40,492 nucleotides of DNA from Candidatus Ventrousia excrementavium (GCA_018714845.1 DVMR01000069.1:1-40492), one strand, 5' to 3'; positions 10,726-18,730 are shown, counted from the first letter of the stretch. Notes: a model not told the origin generated them from the sequence alone. Translations and numbers: made by a program.

Positions 10726-12305
10726 TTGCCGTCCTCCTCGCTGAACAGATTGCCCCGGCCGAGCTGCCACAGGGGGTCAAAGGCCCGTTTGAGACGGCGC
10801 ATGCCGTCGACGGCGGCTTCGCCGGCCATGACGGTCAGGAAAGGCGCCTTGAGCTTTCCGACGCCGTGCTCGGCTGAAACAGCGCCGCCCATGGCCGTCA
10901 CCTCGCGCGCCCAGCGCAGAAAAAGCTCTTTTCCGCGCGCATGCTCGGCCATGTCGCGGGGAAGGATGTTGACATGCAGGTGGTTGTCGCCGATGTGCCC
11001 CCAGGTGGCGTACTCAAAGCCGCCTTCAGCCAACGTTTGCCGGTATAACTCCATAACATCCAGAAGCCGGCCGTCAGGCACCGACATGTCGCTGCCCAGC
11101 TTGGTGATGCCGGGCACGGTCTGCCGGCGTTTGTCAATCAGGGAATTGACGCTTTCAGGCACAGCGTGGCGGAAAAAGGTCAGGGTCTCGCGGTCAAGCT
11201 CTGTGCGTGCGACCCACGAACGCCCGGGGTCGCCGCCGGCCGCCGTGCTCAGCGCGGCAAGCGTGCGCAGGCCGTCCAGAGCTTCGGCCTCACTGGCGCA
11301 GTGCAGCTCGGCGTAAATGGCCGCCGCGCCCATGCCGCCCGGGTCGGGCAGGCGGGCAAAAACACCCCCTGCCGCCCGCTGCTCGCGCAGGATGTCCATG
11401 GCGCGCGCATCAAAGTACTCGAGCGCGGCGATGTTCTTCATGTCCGCGCGCACCTTTTCGGTAAACTGCGCCGCGCTCTGCTCGCTGGGGAAAAAGCAGG
11501 TGGCGCCCCAGATGACGTTCGGCAGGGGCATGAGCGCAAGCTCAACGGCCGTCACAACGGCCAGCGTGCCGTCCGAGCCGATGAGAAGGTCTAAAAGGTC
11601 CATGCCGGGCGCAATAAAATAGCCTGAGGCGTTTTTACATTGCGGCATATGGTAATCGGGCAGGCTGCCCTCGACAAAGCTGCCGTCTGCAAGAGGAAGG
11701 CGAAAACGCAGGCCGTCGGCAAAGCACTGCCCTCGGCGCAGCGAAAAAACGCGGCCGTCGGCCAGCACCCCGCGCAGCGCCGTGACATGGCGGCGCATGG
11801 GCCCGTACAGATAGCTGCGCGCTCCCGAGGCGTTGCACGCCGTCATGCCGCCGATGGATGCCGTCGTCTCGGTCGGGTCGGTGGGGAAAAACTGCTCGGG
11901 CGCGTCTTTCAGCGCTTCAAGCGCGGCCAGCGACTGCTCGTCCCAGCCCGCAGTCTCAAACCGGCGCGACGCAATCATTTTTCTGAGGTTGAGCAGCACG
12001 ACGCCCGGCTGCGCGGTGACAAAAAAGTGGCCATCCTGTTCGCGAAGCGACAGGACCCTGTCCATGCGGCTCAGGTTGAGCACGTGCCCTCCGTCCGGCA
12101 CGGCGGCAGCGGCCAGACCGGTGCGCGCGCCCTGCACGGTCACCGGCATACCCGCCGGGTGCAGCGAGCGCAGAATGCCGGCGACGTCGGCCTCGCTGCG
12201 GGGAAAGGAAATGGTGTCAGCTGTGCCGGTGGTGCGCGATTCATCACGCAGATAGTCGGCAAACTCCGCCGTCATCGGGTGGATGAGGGCCGGCGCTGTA
12301 CCCAT
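10722..12305 (-). CDS. FAD-linked 2-hydroxyacid (lactate/glycolate-type) dehydrogenase
   Basis: This GlcD/LctD-type oxidase has 527 residues. The N-terminal FAD_binding_4 domain shows PRSEADVAGILRSLHPAGMP, then VQGARTGLAAAAVPDGG and DPTETTASIGGMTACNASGARSYLYG. The C-terminal half has WGHIGDNHLHVNILP and SAEHGVGKLKAP, the conserved histidine motifs of D-lactate/glycolate oxidases. The start at 12305 has AGGAGG 7 bases upstream. It heads an operon with etfB and etfA, as in the Acetobacterium lctBCD bifurcating lactate dehydrogenase, but with the dehydrogenase first and no permease or racemase. It is about 60 residues longer than the usual 460-470. Lactate is the best guess for substrate. Other 2-hydroxyacids, for example from amino-acid reduction, are possible. 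Confidence 0.88.
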   Translation of the reverse strand: MGTAPALIHPMTAEFADYLRDESRTTGTADTISFPRSEADVAGILRSLHPAGMPVTVQGARTGLAAAAVPDGGHVLNLSRMDRVLSLREQDGHFFVTAQPGVVLLNLRKMIASRRFETAGWDEQSLAALEALKDAPEQFFPTDPTETTASIGGMTACNASGARSYLYGPMRRHVTALRGVLADGRVFSLRRGQCFADGLRFRLPLADGSFVEGSLPDYHMPQCKNASGYFIAPGMDLLDLLIGSDGTLAVVTAVELALMPLPNVIWGATCFFPSEQSAAQFTEKVRADMKNIAALEYFDARAMDILREQRAAGGVFARLPDPGGMGAAAIYAELHCASEAEALDGLRTLAALSTAAGGDPGRSWVARTELDRETLTFFRHAVPESVNSLIDKRRQTVPGITKLGSDMSVPDGRLLDVMELYRQTLAEGGFEYATWGHIGDNHLHVNILPRDMAEHARGKELFLRWAREVTAMGGAVSAEHGVGKLKAPFLTVMAGEAAVDGMRRLKRAFDPLWQLGRGNLFSEEDGK

Positions 12306-12336
12306 GAAATCGCCTCCTGAAAAATAAGATACCTGT

Positions 12337-12342
12337 ATTATA
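12337..12342 (-). promoter_or_regulatory. Probable -10 box of the dehydrogenase-etfBA operon
   Basis: TATAAT on the minus strand lies about 31 bases before the dehydrogenase ATG. No good -35 box is seen at 17 bases (TAGAAG), which would fit a promoter needing an activator, possibly the divergent AraC-type protein. Confidence 0.5.
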
Positions 12343-12386
12343 CGGCAGACGATAACAAGCTTCTATCGATGTTTGAGCTCTTTTAT

Positions 12387-12415
12387 TTGCATATCTTGCA
12401 AGGTTGTGATATACT
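12387..12415 (+). promoter_or_regulatory. Sigma-A promoter of the araC-type gene
   Basis: TTGCAT (12387-12392), a 17-base spacer and TATACT (12410-12415) form a good promoter. TTGCA recurs at 12396-12400. Transcription would start near 12422, which makes the ATG at 12445 (GGGGGG upstream) more plausible than the ATG at 12427. Confidence 0.7.
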
Positions 12416-12444
12416 GATTCAACAGTATGTCCGGGGGGATGCCC

Positions 12445-13281
12445 ATGCGCGGATGGGATTTTGAGCTGCAGCGCCGTGACAGCGGCCTGTGGCATATGGA
12501 ACGGCCGCATTTTCACGAAGAGTATGAAATATTGCTTCCGCTGACCTGCGGCGGCAGTATTTTTGTCGACCGCCAGGCATGGCCGCTGCGGCGGGGATTT
12601 CTGATTCTTATTGACGCCGCTGCGCCGCACCGCAGCTTTTCCAGCCGCAGCAGCGGATACAGCCGGTATGTTCTGCATTTTCCGCGCGAAACGCTCGAGG
12701 CGCAGGGCGCGGCAGCGCTGGCCGAGCATTTGGAAAACCAAAGCCGGTGCATCGCGCTGGGGCGTGAGGAGCTTGAGCGGTGCCTTTCGCTGTTTGCCGC
12801 GCTCGAAGAGGACCCTGCGGGCGTGGGAGGGACCGCGGGACTTTTGCAGCGACGCGCCGCCTTTTTGGGCATTCTGGCGCTGGCGTGCCGGGTGTGGGGC
12901 GGCGAACCGGTTCAGCCGCCGCAGCGGGGGCCGGCCGACCTTGCGGCGCAGGCGGCCATCAGCTACATCCGCAGCCATCTCGACGGGCCCATCACGCTGG
13001 ACGCCCTGGCCGCTGAATGTTTTATGAGCAAGTCGACGCTTTGCCACCGGTTCAAGGAAGCAACCGGCTATTCAGTGGGGGAGTACATTATCCACTGCCG
13101 TGTGCTGCGGGCGCGGTCCCTGCTGCGCTGCGGCGCGTCGGTGCAGCAGGCCGGCGAAGGGGCCGGGTTTGGCGACAACGCCCATTTTATCCGCACGTTT
13201 AAACGGCTGACCGGCTTATCGCCCGGACAGTACGCCAAGAGCTGCCGCGCCGCGGCAGCGGGGAGGGACAGCCATGTCTGA
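12445..13281 (+). CDS. AraC-family transcriptional regulator with cupin sensor domain
   Basis: This is a regulator of about 278 residues. The N-terminal half is a cupin-like sensor (RPHFHEEYEILLPL, then FLILIDAAAPHRSF). The C-terminal half is the double helix-turn-helix of the AraC family (IRSHLDGPITLDALAAECFMSKSTLCHRFKEATGYSVGEYI, then GAGFGDNAHFIRTFKRLTGLSPGQYAKS). The start at 12445 is preferred on promoter and Shine-Dalgarno spacing. An in-frame ATG at 12427 would add 6 residues. It is divergent from the dehydrogenase-etf operon and overlaps the following citC by 8 bases, so it may control either or both. The ligand is not predictable. Confidence 0.92.
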   Translation: MRGWDFELQRRDSGLWHMERPHFHEEYEILLPLTCGGSIFVDRQAWPLRRGFLILIDAAAPHRSFSSRSSGYSRYVLHFPRETLEAQGAAALAEHLENQSRCIALGREELERCLSLFAALEEDPAGVGGTAGLLQRRAAFLGILALACRVWGGEPVQPPQRGPADLAAQAAISYIRSHLDGPITLDALAAECFMSKSTLCHRFKEATGYSVGEYIIHCRVLRARSLLRCGASVQQAGEGAGFGDNAHFIRTFKRLTGLSPGQYAKSCRAAAAGRDSHV

Positions 13282-14272
13282 TTTCAGCACAGAATGTTAT
13301 GAAGGGGCGCTGCCGCCCCGGCTTGAGGGCCGGGTGCGGGACTTTCTCAGCGCACAGGGCCTGCGGTATGAGCCGGGCGACTTCACCGCAGTGGTGCGGG
13401 ATACCGACGGCTCGGTCGTCGCGACGGGGTCGCTGGCGGGCAGGGTGCTCAAGTGCATTGCCGTCGACGAACGCCTGCGCGGCGAGGGTCTGACCGCCCC
13501 CGTCATGACGGCGCTGCGCAGCCGTGCCTTTGCGCAGGGCCTGCGCCGTCTGTTTCTGTTCACCAAGCCGCAAAATCAGGGCATGTTCCGCGACTTTGGC
13601 TTTTATCCCATCTCGCACACGAGCGACATGCTGCTCATGGAAAACACGCGGAACGGCATTTCTGATTTTGTCGCGTCGCTCGACCGCGGACCGCAGGGCG
13701 GGGTGCACGGCGCCGTCGTCGCCAACTGCAACCCCTTTACCCTGGGGCACCGGTATCTGATTGAGCGGGCCGCCGCATCGTGCGATGTCCTGCACCTGTT
13801 CATCCTGTCCGAGGACAAAAGCGCTGTGCCCGCTGACGTGCGCTTTGCGCTGGTGCGCCAGGGGGTCAGCGACCTGAAAAACGTGCTCGTGCACCCGACG
13901 AGCGATTATCTTATCTCGTCGGTCACTTTTCCGACTTATTTTCTCAAAGACGAACAGAAGGCGGGCGAGGCGGCCGGAAGGCTCGACCTGACCATTTTCT
14001 GCGATTATTTTGTCCCCGCGCTGTCCATCACCCGCCGGTTTGTCGGGCAGGAGCCCTTTTGTCCAGTCACAGCGGCGTATAACCGGCTGATGCATGAGAT
14101 GCTGCCGCCGCGCGGCGTACAGGTGACAGAGATACCCCGGCTTGAAAAAGGGGGATGCGCCGTTTCGGCTTCGCGTGTGCGCGCGCTGTGGAAGGAGCAG
14201 AAGTGGGACGAGCTGCGGCCTCTGGTGCCCGATGCGACCTTCCGGTATTTATCCACAGGGGTGTGGGATTGA
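13274..14272 (+). CDS. citC: [Citrate (pro-3S)-lyase] ligase-like protein (orphan CitC)
   Basis: CitC activates citrate lyase by acetylating the thiol of its acyl-carrier prosthetic group with ATP and acetate. The 332-residue protein has the family's two parts. A GNAT-like N-terminus includes KCIAVDERLRGEGL at 60-73. A nucleotidyltransferase domain has NPFTLGHRYLIE around 153-164, where TxGH is the nucleotide-binding motif, and the later SASRVRALW block. No citD, citE, citF, citX or citG lies in the window, so the usual target is missing locally. The ATG at 13274 lies inside the end of the araC-type gene, with GGGAGGG upstream, which indicates translational coupling. It may serve a remote citrate lyase or another acyl-carrier substrate. 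Confidence 0.85.
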   Translation: MSDFSTECYEGALPPRLEGRVRDFLSAQGLRYEPGDFTAVVRDTDGSVVATGSLAGRVLKCIAVDERLRGEGLTAPVMTALRSRAFAQGLRRLFLFTKPQNQGMFRDFGFYPISHTSDMLLMENTRNGISDFVASLDRGPQGGVHGAVVANCNPFTLGHRYLIERAAASCDVLHLFILSEDKSAVPADVRFALVRQGVSDLKNVLVHPTSDYLISSVTFPTYFLKDEQKAGEAAGRLDLTIFCDYFVPALSITRRFVGQEPFCPVTAAYNRLMHEMLPPRGVQVTEIPRLEKGGCAVSASRVRALWKEQKWDELRPLVPDATFRYLSTGVWD

Positions 14273-14299
14273 TTTGCCGGCTGAAAGGAGAGAGAGGCT

Positions 14300-14857
14300 G
14301 TGAGTACCATCACCGTCTGGACAAAACAGCATGCAAGTGTTTTGGAAACCCTGGAAAAGACCGGCCGGTATGCCGCAAAGCGCGATTTTGTCGCCCTTGA
14401 CCTCGGAGAGCACGCACCGCTTGTTCTTGAGGCGTATGACTGGCTGGTTGCCCATCATCCCGACGCGGCGCGCCGTCCGGCTGACGCCGGCGTGCCGGTT
14501 TGGGTGTCCTTTGAGCGCGAGGCCACCATGCTGCCCGGCGAGGGGTCGGTTATTCTGGAGCTTTCCGTTGACCCCGGGCTGATTACACCGGTCAATATCG
14601 CCAAATGGGGAGCCATTCTCAACTATTCCTACATCCCGCGGGACGCCGCCGACGCCGCCCGTCACCGCGCGCTGCTCGAAGCGTACGGCGTCAGCGACGT
14701 CAAGGCGGTCATGACGCAGTTTTATCCACAGATCAGGCGCGAGATTGTGGAAAGCTGGTCCCGGCTGTTCGACCCGGCGGTCTCGCTGGGCAGCGATGCC
14801 TGTTATGGACTTTTGTGGGAGGTGCGGTCGGAATGGCTCAGGGGCGTGACACGGTGA
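14300..14857 (+). CDS. DUF3841-type protein, copy 1
   Basis: This 185-residue protein has no assigned function. It starts at a GTG (14300) with AAGGAG about 10 bases upstream. It reads STITVWTKQHASVLETLEKTGRY. The C-terminal block FYPQIRREIVESWSRLF and the final LLWEVRSEWL match what I recall of DUF3841 (a SW-R-F core). There is no signal peptide or membrane segment, so it should be cytosolic. It follows citC by 27 bases, and the next gene is a clear paralogue, so citC and both copies look co-transcribed. A role in ligand sensing or modification is conceivable but nothing here proves it. Confidence 0.7.
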   Translation: MSTITVWTKQHASVLETLEKTGRYAAKRDFVALDLGEHAPLVLEAYDWLVAHHPDAARRPADAGVPVWVSFEREATMLPGEGSVILELSVDPGLITPVNIAKWGAILNYSYIPRDAADAARHRALLEAYGVSDVKAVMTQFYPQIRREIVESWSRLFDPAVSLGSDACYGLLWEVRSEWLRGVTR

Positions 14858-15411
14858 CTTTGTACACGGCGCAGTCAGATGCCGTGATTGATGCAGTGCA
14901 TGGCGGCGTTGCCTTTTCACGCGAGGAGTATGTCAGCCGGAAATACGGCGAGAGCGCGCCCATTTTTCTGACCGCTTACCGCTGGTTCGCCGCCGAGGCG
15001 CAAAAGCTGGTCCCCCGGCCCGAAGGGGCCGGTCTGCCCTATTGGGTATTCGGCAGCGTGCAGAGCGTCGACCGCTCGGGAGGCGGACGCCTGCTCACCC
15101 TGGAGGTGCCGCGGGATCAGGCGGTCTTTTTTGACATGTACGACTGGAACCGCGTTTTGCAGCTCAAATACATGGGCGCGTCTGAAAAGCAGGAGCGCGC
15201 CTTTTGCGAAGAACTGGCCCGGCGCGGCCTGCGTGAAAGCGACGTCGTGCTGTCGCAGTTTTATCCCGACCTCAGGCAGCAGATTATTCAGAGCTGGGAC
15301 CGCCTGTTTTGCCACCATGAAAGCATCCGCAGCGGCGACCTGACAGGCGTCGGCGCAGTGCAGGCCGCTTTGTGGTGCATCCGCCGGGAATGGGTCGTGT
15401 CCTGGGGATAA
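14833..15411 (+). CDS. DUF3841-type protein, copy 2
   Basis: This 192-residue paralogue of the preceding gene reads VTLYTAQSDAVIDAVHGG near its start. Its C-terminus FYPDLRQQIIQSWDRLF, then LWCIRREWV, aligns with FYPQIRREIVESWSRLF and LLWEVRSEWL of copy 1. The ATG at 14833 follows a GGGAGGTG ribosome binding site and overlaps copy 1 by 25 bases. An alternative GTG at 14854 gives a 4-base GTGA overlap and a better N-terminal match to copy 1. It is probably a local tandem duplication with substantial divergence. The function is unknown. It is predicted soluble. Confidence 0.7.
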   Translation: MAQGRDTVTLYTAQSDAVIDAVHGGVAFSREEYVSRKYGESAPIFLTAYRWFAAEAQKLVPRPEGAGLPYWVFGSVQSVDRSGGGRLLTLEVPRDQAVFFDMYDWNRVLQLKYMGASEKQERAFCEELARRGLRESDVVLSQFYPDLRQQIIQSWDRLFCHHESIRSGDLTGVGAVQAALWCIRREWVVSWG

Positions 15412-15437
15412 AAAGCAGAATTTTCAGGAGCAGGAGA

Positions 15438-16145
15438 ATGAATTTAAACAAAATCAGAATCAATGGGATTCCTGCCATCATCTGGGGGGACCCGAGCGAT
15501 AAAATGATTATCGCAGCCCATGGCAGCCATTCTTCAAAAATCGATGACTGCATATGGGTGCTTGCCGATGAAGCAGTCAGGCAGGGCTATCAGGTCCTCA
15601 GCTTTGACCTTCCCCAGCATGGGGAAAGAGTTTACGAAACCGACTTTATCATGCCGGACGAGTGTGTTCGGGAACTGGCGGTGATGGATGCCTATGCCAG
15701 AAAACACGCACGAAAAATCTCCCTTTTTGGCTGCAGTATGGGGGCGTACTTTGAGCTGCTGGCTTTTTCTGACGCTGATATAGACCGTGTCTGGTTTCTT
15801 TCACCCGTTACAGACATGGAACGCATTATTCAGAATTTGATGCGTTATTGCGGCGTTGACGAGGAACAGTTCAGGCAAAGGGTAACGGTACATAACGAGC
15901 TGGAGACCCTTTATTTTCCCTATTATGAATACGTCCGCAGCCACCCGATTACGCGCTGGCCGCATAAGACTTATATTCTCCGGGGAGAAAAAGACACCTT
16001 GTGCGAATATTCTTATGTGAAGAGCTTTTCAGGCCGTTTCGGGTGTGAATTGACAGAGCAGAGTGGAGGGGAGCATTGGTTTCACACAGAGGAACAGCTT
16101 GCATTTTTCAGGCTTTGGATTAGAAAGAGGCTTTCGCAGGACTAG
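15438..16145 (+). CDS. Alpha/beta hydrolase
   Basis: This is a 235-residue cytosolic alpha/beta hydrolase. The oxyanion region is IIAAHGSHSSK. The nucleophile elbow GCSMGAY contains Ser100. The acid is probably Asp186 in LRGEKDTLCEY and the base His213 in GGEHWFH, which completes a Ser-Asp-His triad. The ATG at 15438 has AGGAG upstream. The longer frame from 15372 is mostly inside the previous gene. It lies 26 bases after DUF3841 copy 2 and before a terminator, so it may be the last gene of that unit. It is visibly more AT-rich than its neighbours, suggesting separate acquisition. The substrate (ester, amide or peptide) is not predictable. Confidence 0.85.
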   Translation: MNLNKIRINGIPAIIWGDPSDKMIIAAHGSHSSKIDDCIWVLADEAVRQGYQVLSFDLPQHGERVYETDFIMPDECVRELAVMDAYARKHARKISLFGCSMGAYFELLAFSDADIDRVWFLSPVTDMERIIQNLMRYCGVDEEQFRQRVTVHNELETLYFPYYEYVRSHPITRWPHKTYILRGEKDTLCEYSYVKSFSGRFGCELTEQSGGEHWFHTEEQLAFFRLWIRKRLSQD

Positions 16146-16186
16146 CAGCTGCGGCGCTGCAGGACTGTTAAAAAGGGCACAGTCAT

Positions 16187-16220
16187 AAAAGACCGCCGGA
16201 AATATTTCCGGCGGTCTTTT
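16187..16220. terminator. Bidirectional terminator between the hydrolase and FAH-family genes
   Basis: A perfect 16-bp stem (AAAAGACCGCCGGAAA and its complement) around a central TA ends in T runs on both strands. The stop codon of the FAH-family gene touches its right edge. It separates two convergent genes. Confidence 0.88.
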
Positions 16221-16999
16221 TATTTCACTCTGTTTTTCAGCGTTCCGATGCCCTCAATTTCAACCTCGACAACATCACCGGGCCGAAGAAAGACCGGCGG
16301 CCGGCGGGCAAACCCCACGCCGTCGGGCGTGCCGGTCAGCAGCACTGTACCGGGTAAAAGGGTCATCTGATGCGAGCAGTAGCTGACGAGCCTGGGCACG
16401 GAAAAAATCATGTCCGCCGTGCAGCCGCTCTGCATGACCGCGCCGTTGAGCCGCGCGCAGACCGACAGGGAAGAGGGGTCGAGCTCTGTCTCAATCAGCG
16501 GGCCGAGGGGACAGAAAGTGTCAAAGGACTTGCCGCGCGTCCACTGGGTATCCAGGCGCAGCTGACAGTCGCGGGCGCTGACGTCGTTGGCGCAGGTGTA
16601 GCCCAGAACGTACTGCAGCGCATTAGCCTCGCTCACGTCGCGGGCCGTGCGGCCGATGACGACGGCGAGTTCGGCCTCGTAATCCACTTCATCGGGCGCG
16701 GCTGCAGGCAGTACGATATCGTCTTCCGGCCCGCACAGACTGGTCGTTGCCTTGAGAAACAGCACCGGGTGGTCAGGCTCTTTGTGCCCGCTTTCAGCGG
16801 CATGGCTGCGGTAATTGAGTCCGACGCACAGGATATTGGGCGGCTGCACGGGCGGCAGCAGCCGGACATCCTCAAGCGCCCAGCTTTCGCCGGTCTCAGC
16901 CGGCGCGTCAAACAGCCCGCCGCAAAGGCGAAAGACCCTGCCGTTGCGCACGGCGGCAAAAAACAGGTCGCTGCCCTTCTGAACACGTGCCAGCTTCAC
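16220..16999 (-). CDS. Fumarylacetoacetate hydrolase (FAH) family protein
   Basis: FAH-family enzymes act on 2-oxo or 1,3-dicarbonyl acids as hydrolases, decarboxylases or tautomerases and need Mg or Mn. The 259-residue protein has NILCVGLNYRSHAAE and the metal ligands Glu108 and Glu110 in DYEAELAVVIG and Asp139 in CANDVSARD. It ends with LLPGTVLLTGTPDGVGF and GDVVEVEIEGIGTLKN, all hallmarks of the family. The start is a GTG at 16999 with AAAGGAGTG upstream. It follows the N-acyl-D-amino-acid deacylase by 21 bases in the same operon. The substrate is unknown. The neighbour suggests an oxo-acid derived from amino-acid turnover. Confidence 0.9.
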   Translation of the reverse strand: MKLARVQKGSDLFFAAVRNGRVFRLCGGLFDAPAETGESWALEDVRLLPPVQPPNILCVGLNYRSHAAESGHKEPDHPVLFLKATTSLCGPEDDIVLPAAAPDEVDYEAELAVVIGRTARDVSEANALQYVLGYTCANDVSARDCQLRLDTQWTRGKSFDTFCPLGPLIETELDPSSLSVCARLNGAVMQSGCTADMIFSVPRLVSYCSHQMTLLPGTVLLTGTPDGVGFARRPPVFLRPGDVVEVEIEGIGTLKNRVK

Positions 17000-17020
17000 A
17001 GATATTCACTCCTTTACAGC

Positions 17021-18619
17021 TCAGCGGTGCAGAAACACGCCGTTTTTCACGCCCGTGGCCTCGCCGTCGCGCACGGCAACAGCGCCGCCGACCAGCACCA
17101 GGTCAATACCGCTGTTTTTCTTGAACGGGTGGGTGAAGTCGGCGTTGCAGCGGACGTTATCATAATCGAGCACGCAGATATCAGCGCGGTTGCCGGGCTT
17201 TAAGATGCCGATGCCGGGCAGGCGCGAGACCTCGGCCGGCAGGCCGGTCATACTGTAAATGGTCTCTTCCATAGTGCGCAGGTTTTTGTCGCGCAAAATC
17301 TCGATGCGGCGGGTAAAGGTGCCTGTGCCGCGCGGATGTCCGCCTGCCACCTTGTCGCGCGCAAAGTGTTCGGGGTAGTCCGACCAGTCGCTGCCTCCCA
17401 TGACATAGGGGTGCGAGATGATGCGCAGCATGTCGCTTTCGTTCTGCGAGAAGTAAACGCCCTGCACAAATCCCTTGTTTTCGCGCAGCAGGCGGCAGGC
17501 GGCGTCCAGACCGTCGCAGCCCCATTCCTCGCCCAGCTGGGCCAGCGTCTTGCCGACGTGCTCGGGTGTTCTGGCCGACTCGACAATCAGGCAGCCTTCG
17601 TATCCGGCCTGGAAGAAGCCGCTTTCAAACTCGTCATATTCGTGAAACACCGAATAGCGGATGCGCTCGCGCAGGTCGGGATCAGCCAGCTTATCCATCA
17701 AAACGGCGACGCCTTCGGTCAGGTATTTGGGCGGAATCTGCGACACGAGCGGCGCGGAACCGGCGGTGAACGGATACTGGTCAGCGCGGACGTAAATGCC
17801 CTCGCGGTTGGCCTTTTCGATGACCTCGAGAGCCTTTTCGCTCAGTCCCTCGATTTGCTTGCCCTGTACTTTGAGGTGCGAGATGACGACCGGAATGCCG
17901 GTGCGCCGGCCAATCTCGATGGCCTCTTCAATGGACTGAATGAGCGGCCTGCCCTCGCCGCGGACATGACTTGTGTAACTGCCGCCGTACCGTGCCGCAA
18001 CGCGGGCGATGTTGACCAGCTCTTCAGTGCCGGCATAGACCGACGGCGCGTAGACAAGGCCGGTCGAAAAGCCCAGAAAACCGCATTCCATGGCCTGTGC
18101 CATCAGGTCTTCCATCTGCTTCATCTCATCGGCCGTCGGCGCGTCGGGGCGGAAGCCCATGACGTGGCCGCGGATGCTGCCCTGCGCAGCGTAAAAGGCC
18201 ATGTTGGTGCCTGTTTTCATCGTGCGGACATGGTCGGTAAAGGTCTTGAAATCTTCGCAGAAATCGCGGACAACCTGCCACTGCTCGGGGGAGAGAAAAC
18301 GCTTGGAATCGTCGAGAAGACCGTCGTAATAAGGCACCGGGCCCGAGCCGCAGTGACCGGTGATCTGAGTCGTGACGCCCTGTTCAAGGAAATTGTAGGC
18401 ATCGGTGCCGTAGATAAAGGAATCGTCCGAGTGGCTGTGATAGTCGATAAAGCCCGGGGTGACCACTTTACCCTTCGCATCGATGACTTCATTGGCCTCG
18501 GCATTGATGCCCGGCGCGATATCGGCGATAACGCCGTCCTTGATGGCGATGTCAGCGGTGTAGCGCGGTGCGCCCGTGCCGTCGACAACGGTGGCGTTTT
18601 TGATGAGAATGTCAAACAT
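17021..18619 (-). CDS. N-acyl-D-amino-acid deacylase family amidohydrolase
   Basis: This 532-residue amidohydrolase belongs to the D-aminoacylase group, which cleaves N-acyl-D-amino acids to D-amino acid and fatty or acetic acid. It opens FDILIKNATVVDGTG. Metal ligands expected by analogy to Alcaligenes D-aminoacylase are His61 and His63 in HSHSDDS, Cys90 in GHCGSG, His218 in TSHVRGEG and His248 in ISHLK. The catalytic acid is Asp411 in GGSDWSDYP, and HPRGTGTFTR follows. All are present. The start has AAAGGGAG upstream. It heads a two-gene operon with the FAH-family gene, driven from a divergent promoter region with a palindrome. D-Glu, D-Asp or hydrophobic D-amino acid specificity cannot be told apart. 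Confidence 0.9.
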   Translation of the reverse strand: MFDILIKNATVVDGTGAPRYTADIAIKDGVIADIAPGINAEANEVIDAKGKVVTPGFIDYHSHSDDSFIYGTDAYNFLEQGVTTQITGHCGSGPVPYYDGLLDDSKRFLSPEQWQVVRDFCEDFKTFTDHVRTMKTGTNMAFYAAQGSIRGHVMGFRPDAPTADEMKQMEDLMAQAMECGFLGFSTGLVYAPSVYAGTEELVNIARVAARYGGSYTSHVRGEGRPLIQSIEEAIEIGRRTGIPVVISHLKVQGKQIEGLSEKALEVIEKANREGIYVRADQYPFTAGSAPLVSQIPPKYLTEGVAVLMDKLADPDLRERIRYSVFHEYDEFESGFFQAGYEGCLIVESARTPEHVGKTLAQLGEEWGCDGLDAACRLLRENKGFVQGVYFSQNESDMLRIISHPYVMGGSDWSDYPEHFARDKVAGGHPRGTGTFTRRIEILRDKNLRTMEETIYSMTGLPAEVSRLPGIGILKPGNRADICVLDYDNVRCNADFTHPFKKNSGIDLVLVGGAVAVRDGEATGVKNGVFLHR

Positions 18620-18688
18620 ACTGTAACTCCCTTTCCTGATTGATGTCCGGCCCGTGCCGGACTGCGGCAGCGCCGCAGATGCAGTATC

Positions 18689-18716
18689 ATTTTATCACAT
18701 TATCGGACTCCTGCAA
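18689..18716 (-). promoter_or_regulatory. Probable promoter of the deacylase-FAH operon
   Basis: TTGCAG (18711-18716), a 16-base spacer and TAAAAT (18689-18694) lie on the minus strand. The -35 box falls in the left arm of the 18712-18730 palindrome. Confidence 0.55.
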
Positions 18717-18730
18717 AGCACTGCTTTGCA
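18712..18730. promoter_or_regulatory. Perfect palindrome shared by divergent promoters (candidate operator)
   Basis: TGCAAAGCA-C-TGCTTTGCA is a perfect 9+1+9 palindrome. Its two ends overlap the -35 boxes of the leftward (deacylase-FAH) and rightward (DUF1847-asparaginase) promoters, so a bound dimer would block both. The cognate regulator is not identified. No regulator gene adjoins it. Confidence 0.65.

Noticed and set aside
17336-18643. 435-codon open frame on the plus strand
   Set aside because: It is antisense to the N-acyl-D-amino-acid deacylase, which has all its active-site motifs. The frame has no recognisable motif and follows from the GC-rich codon pattern.
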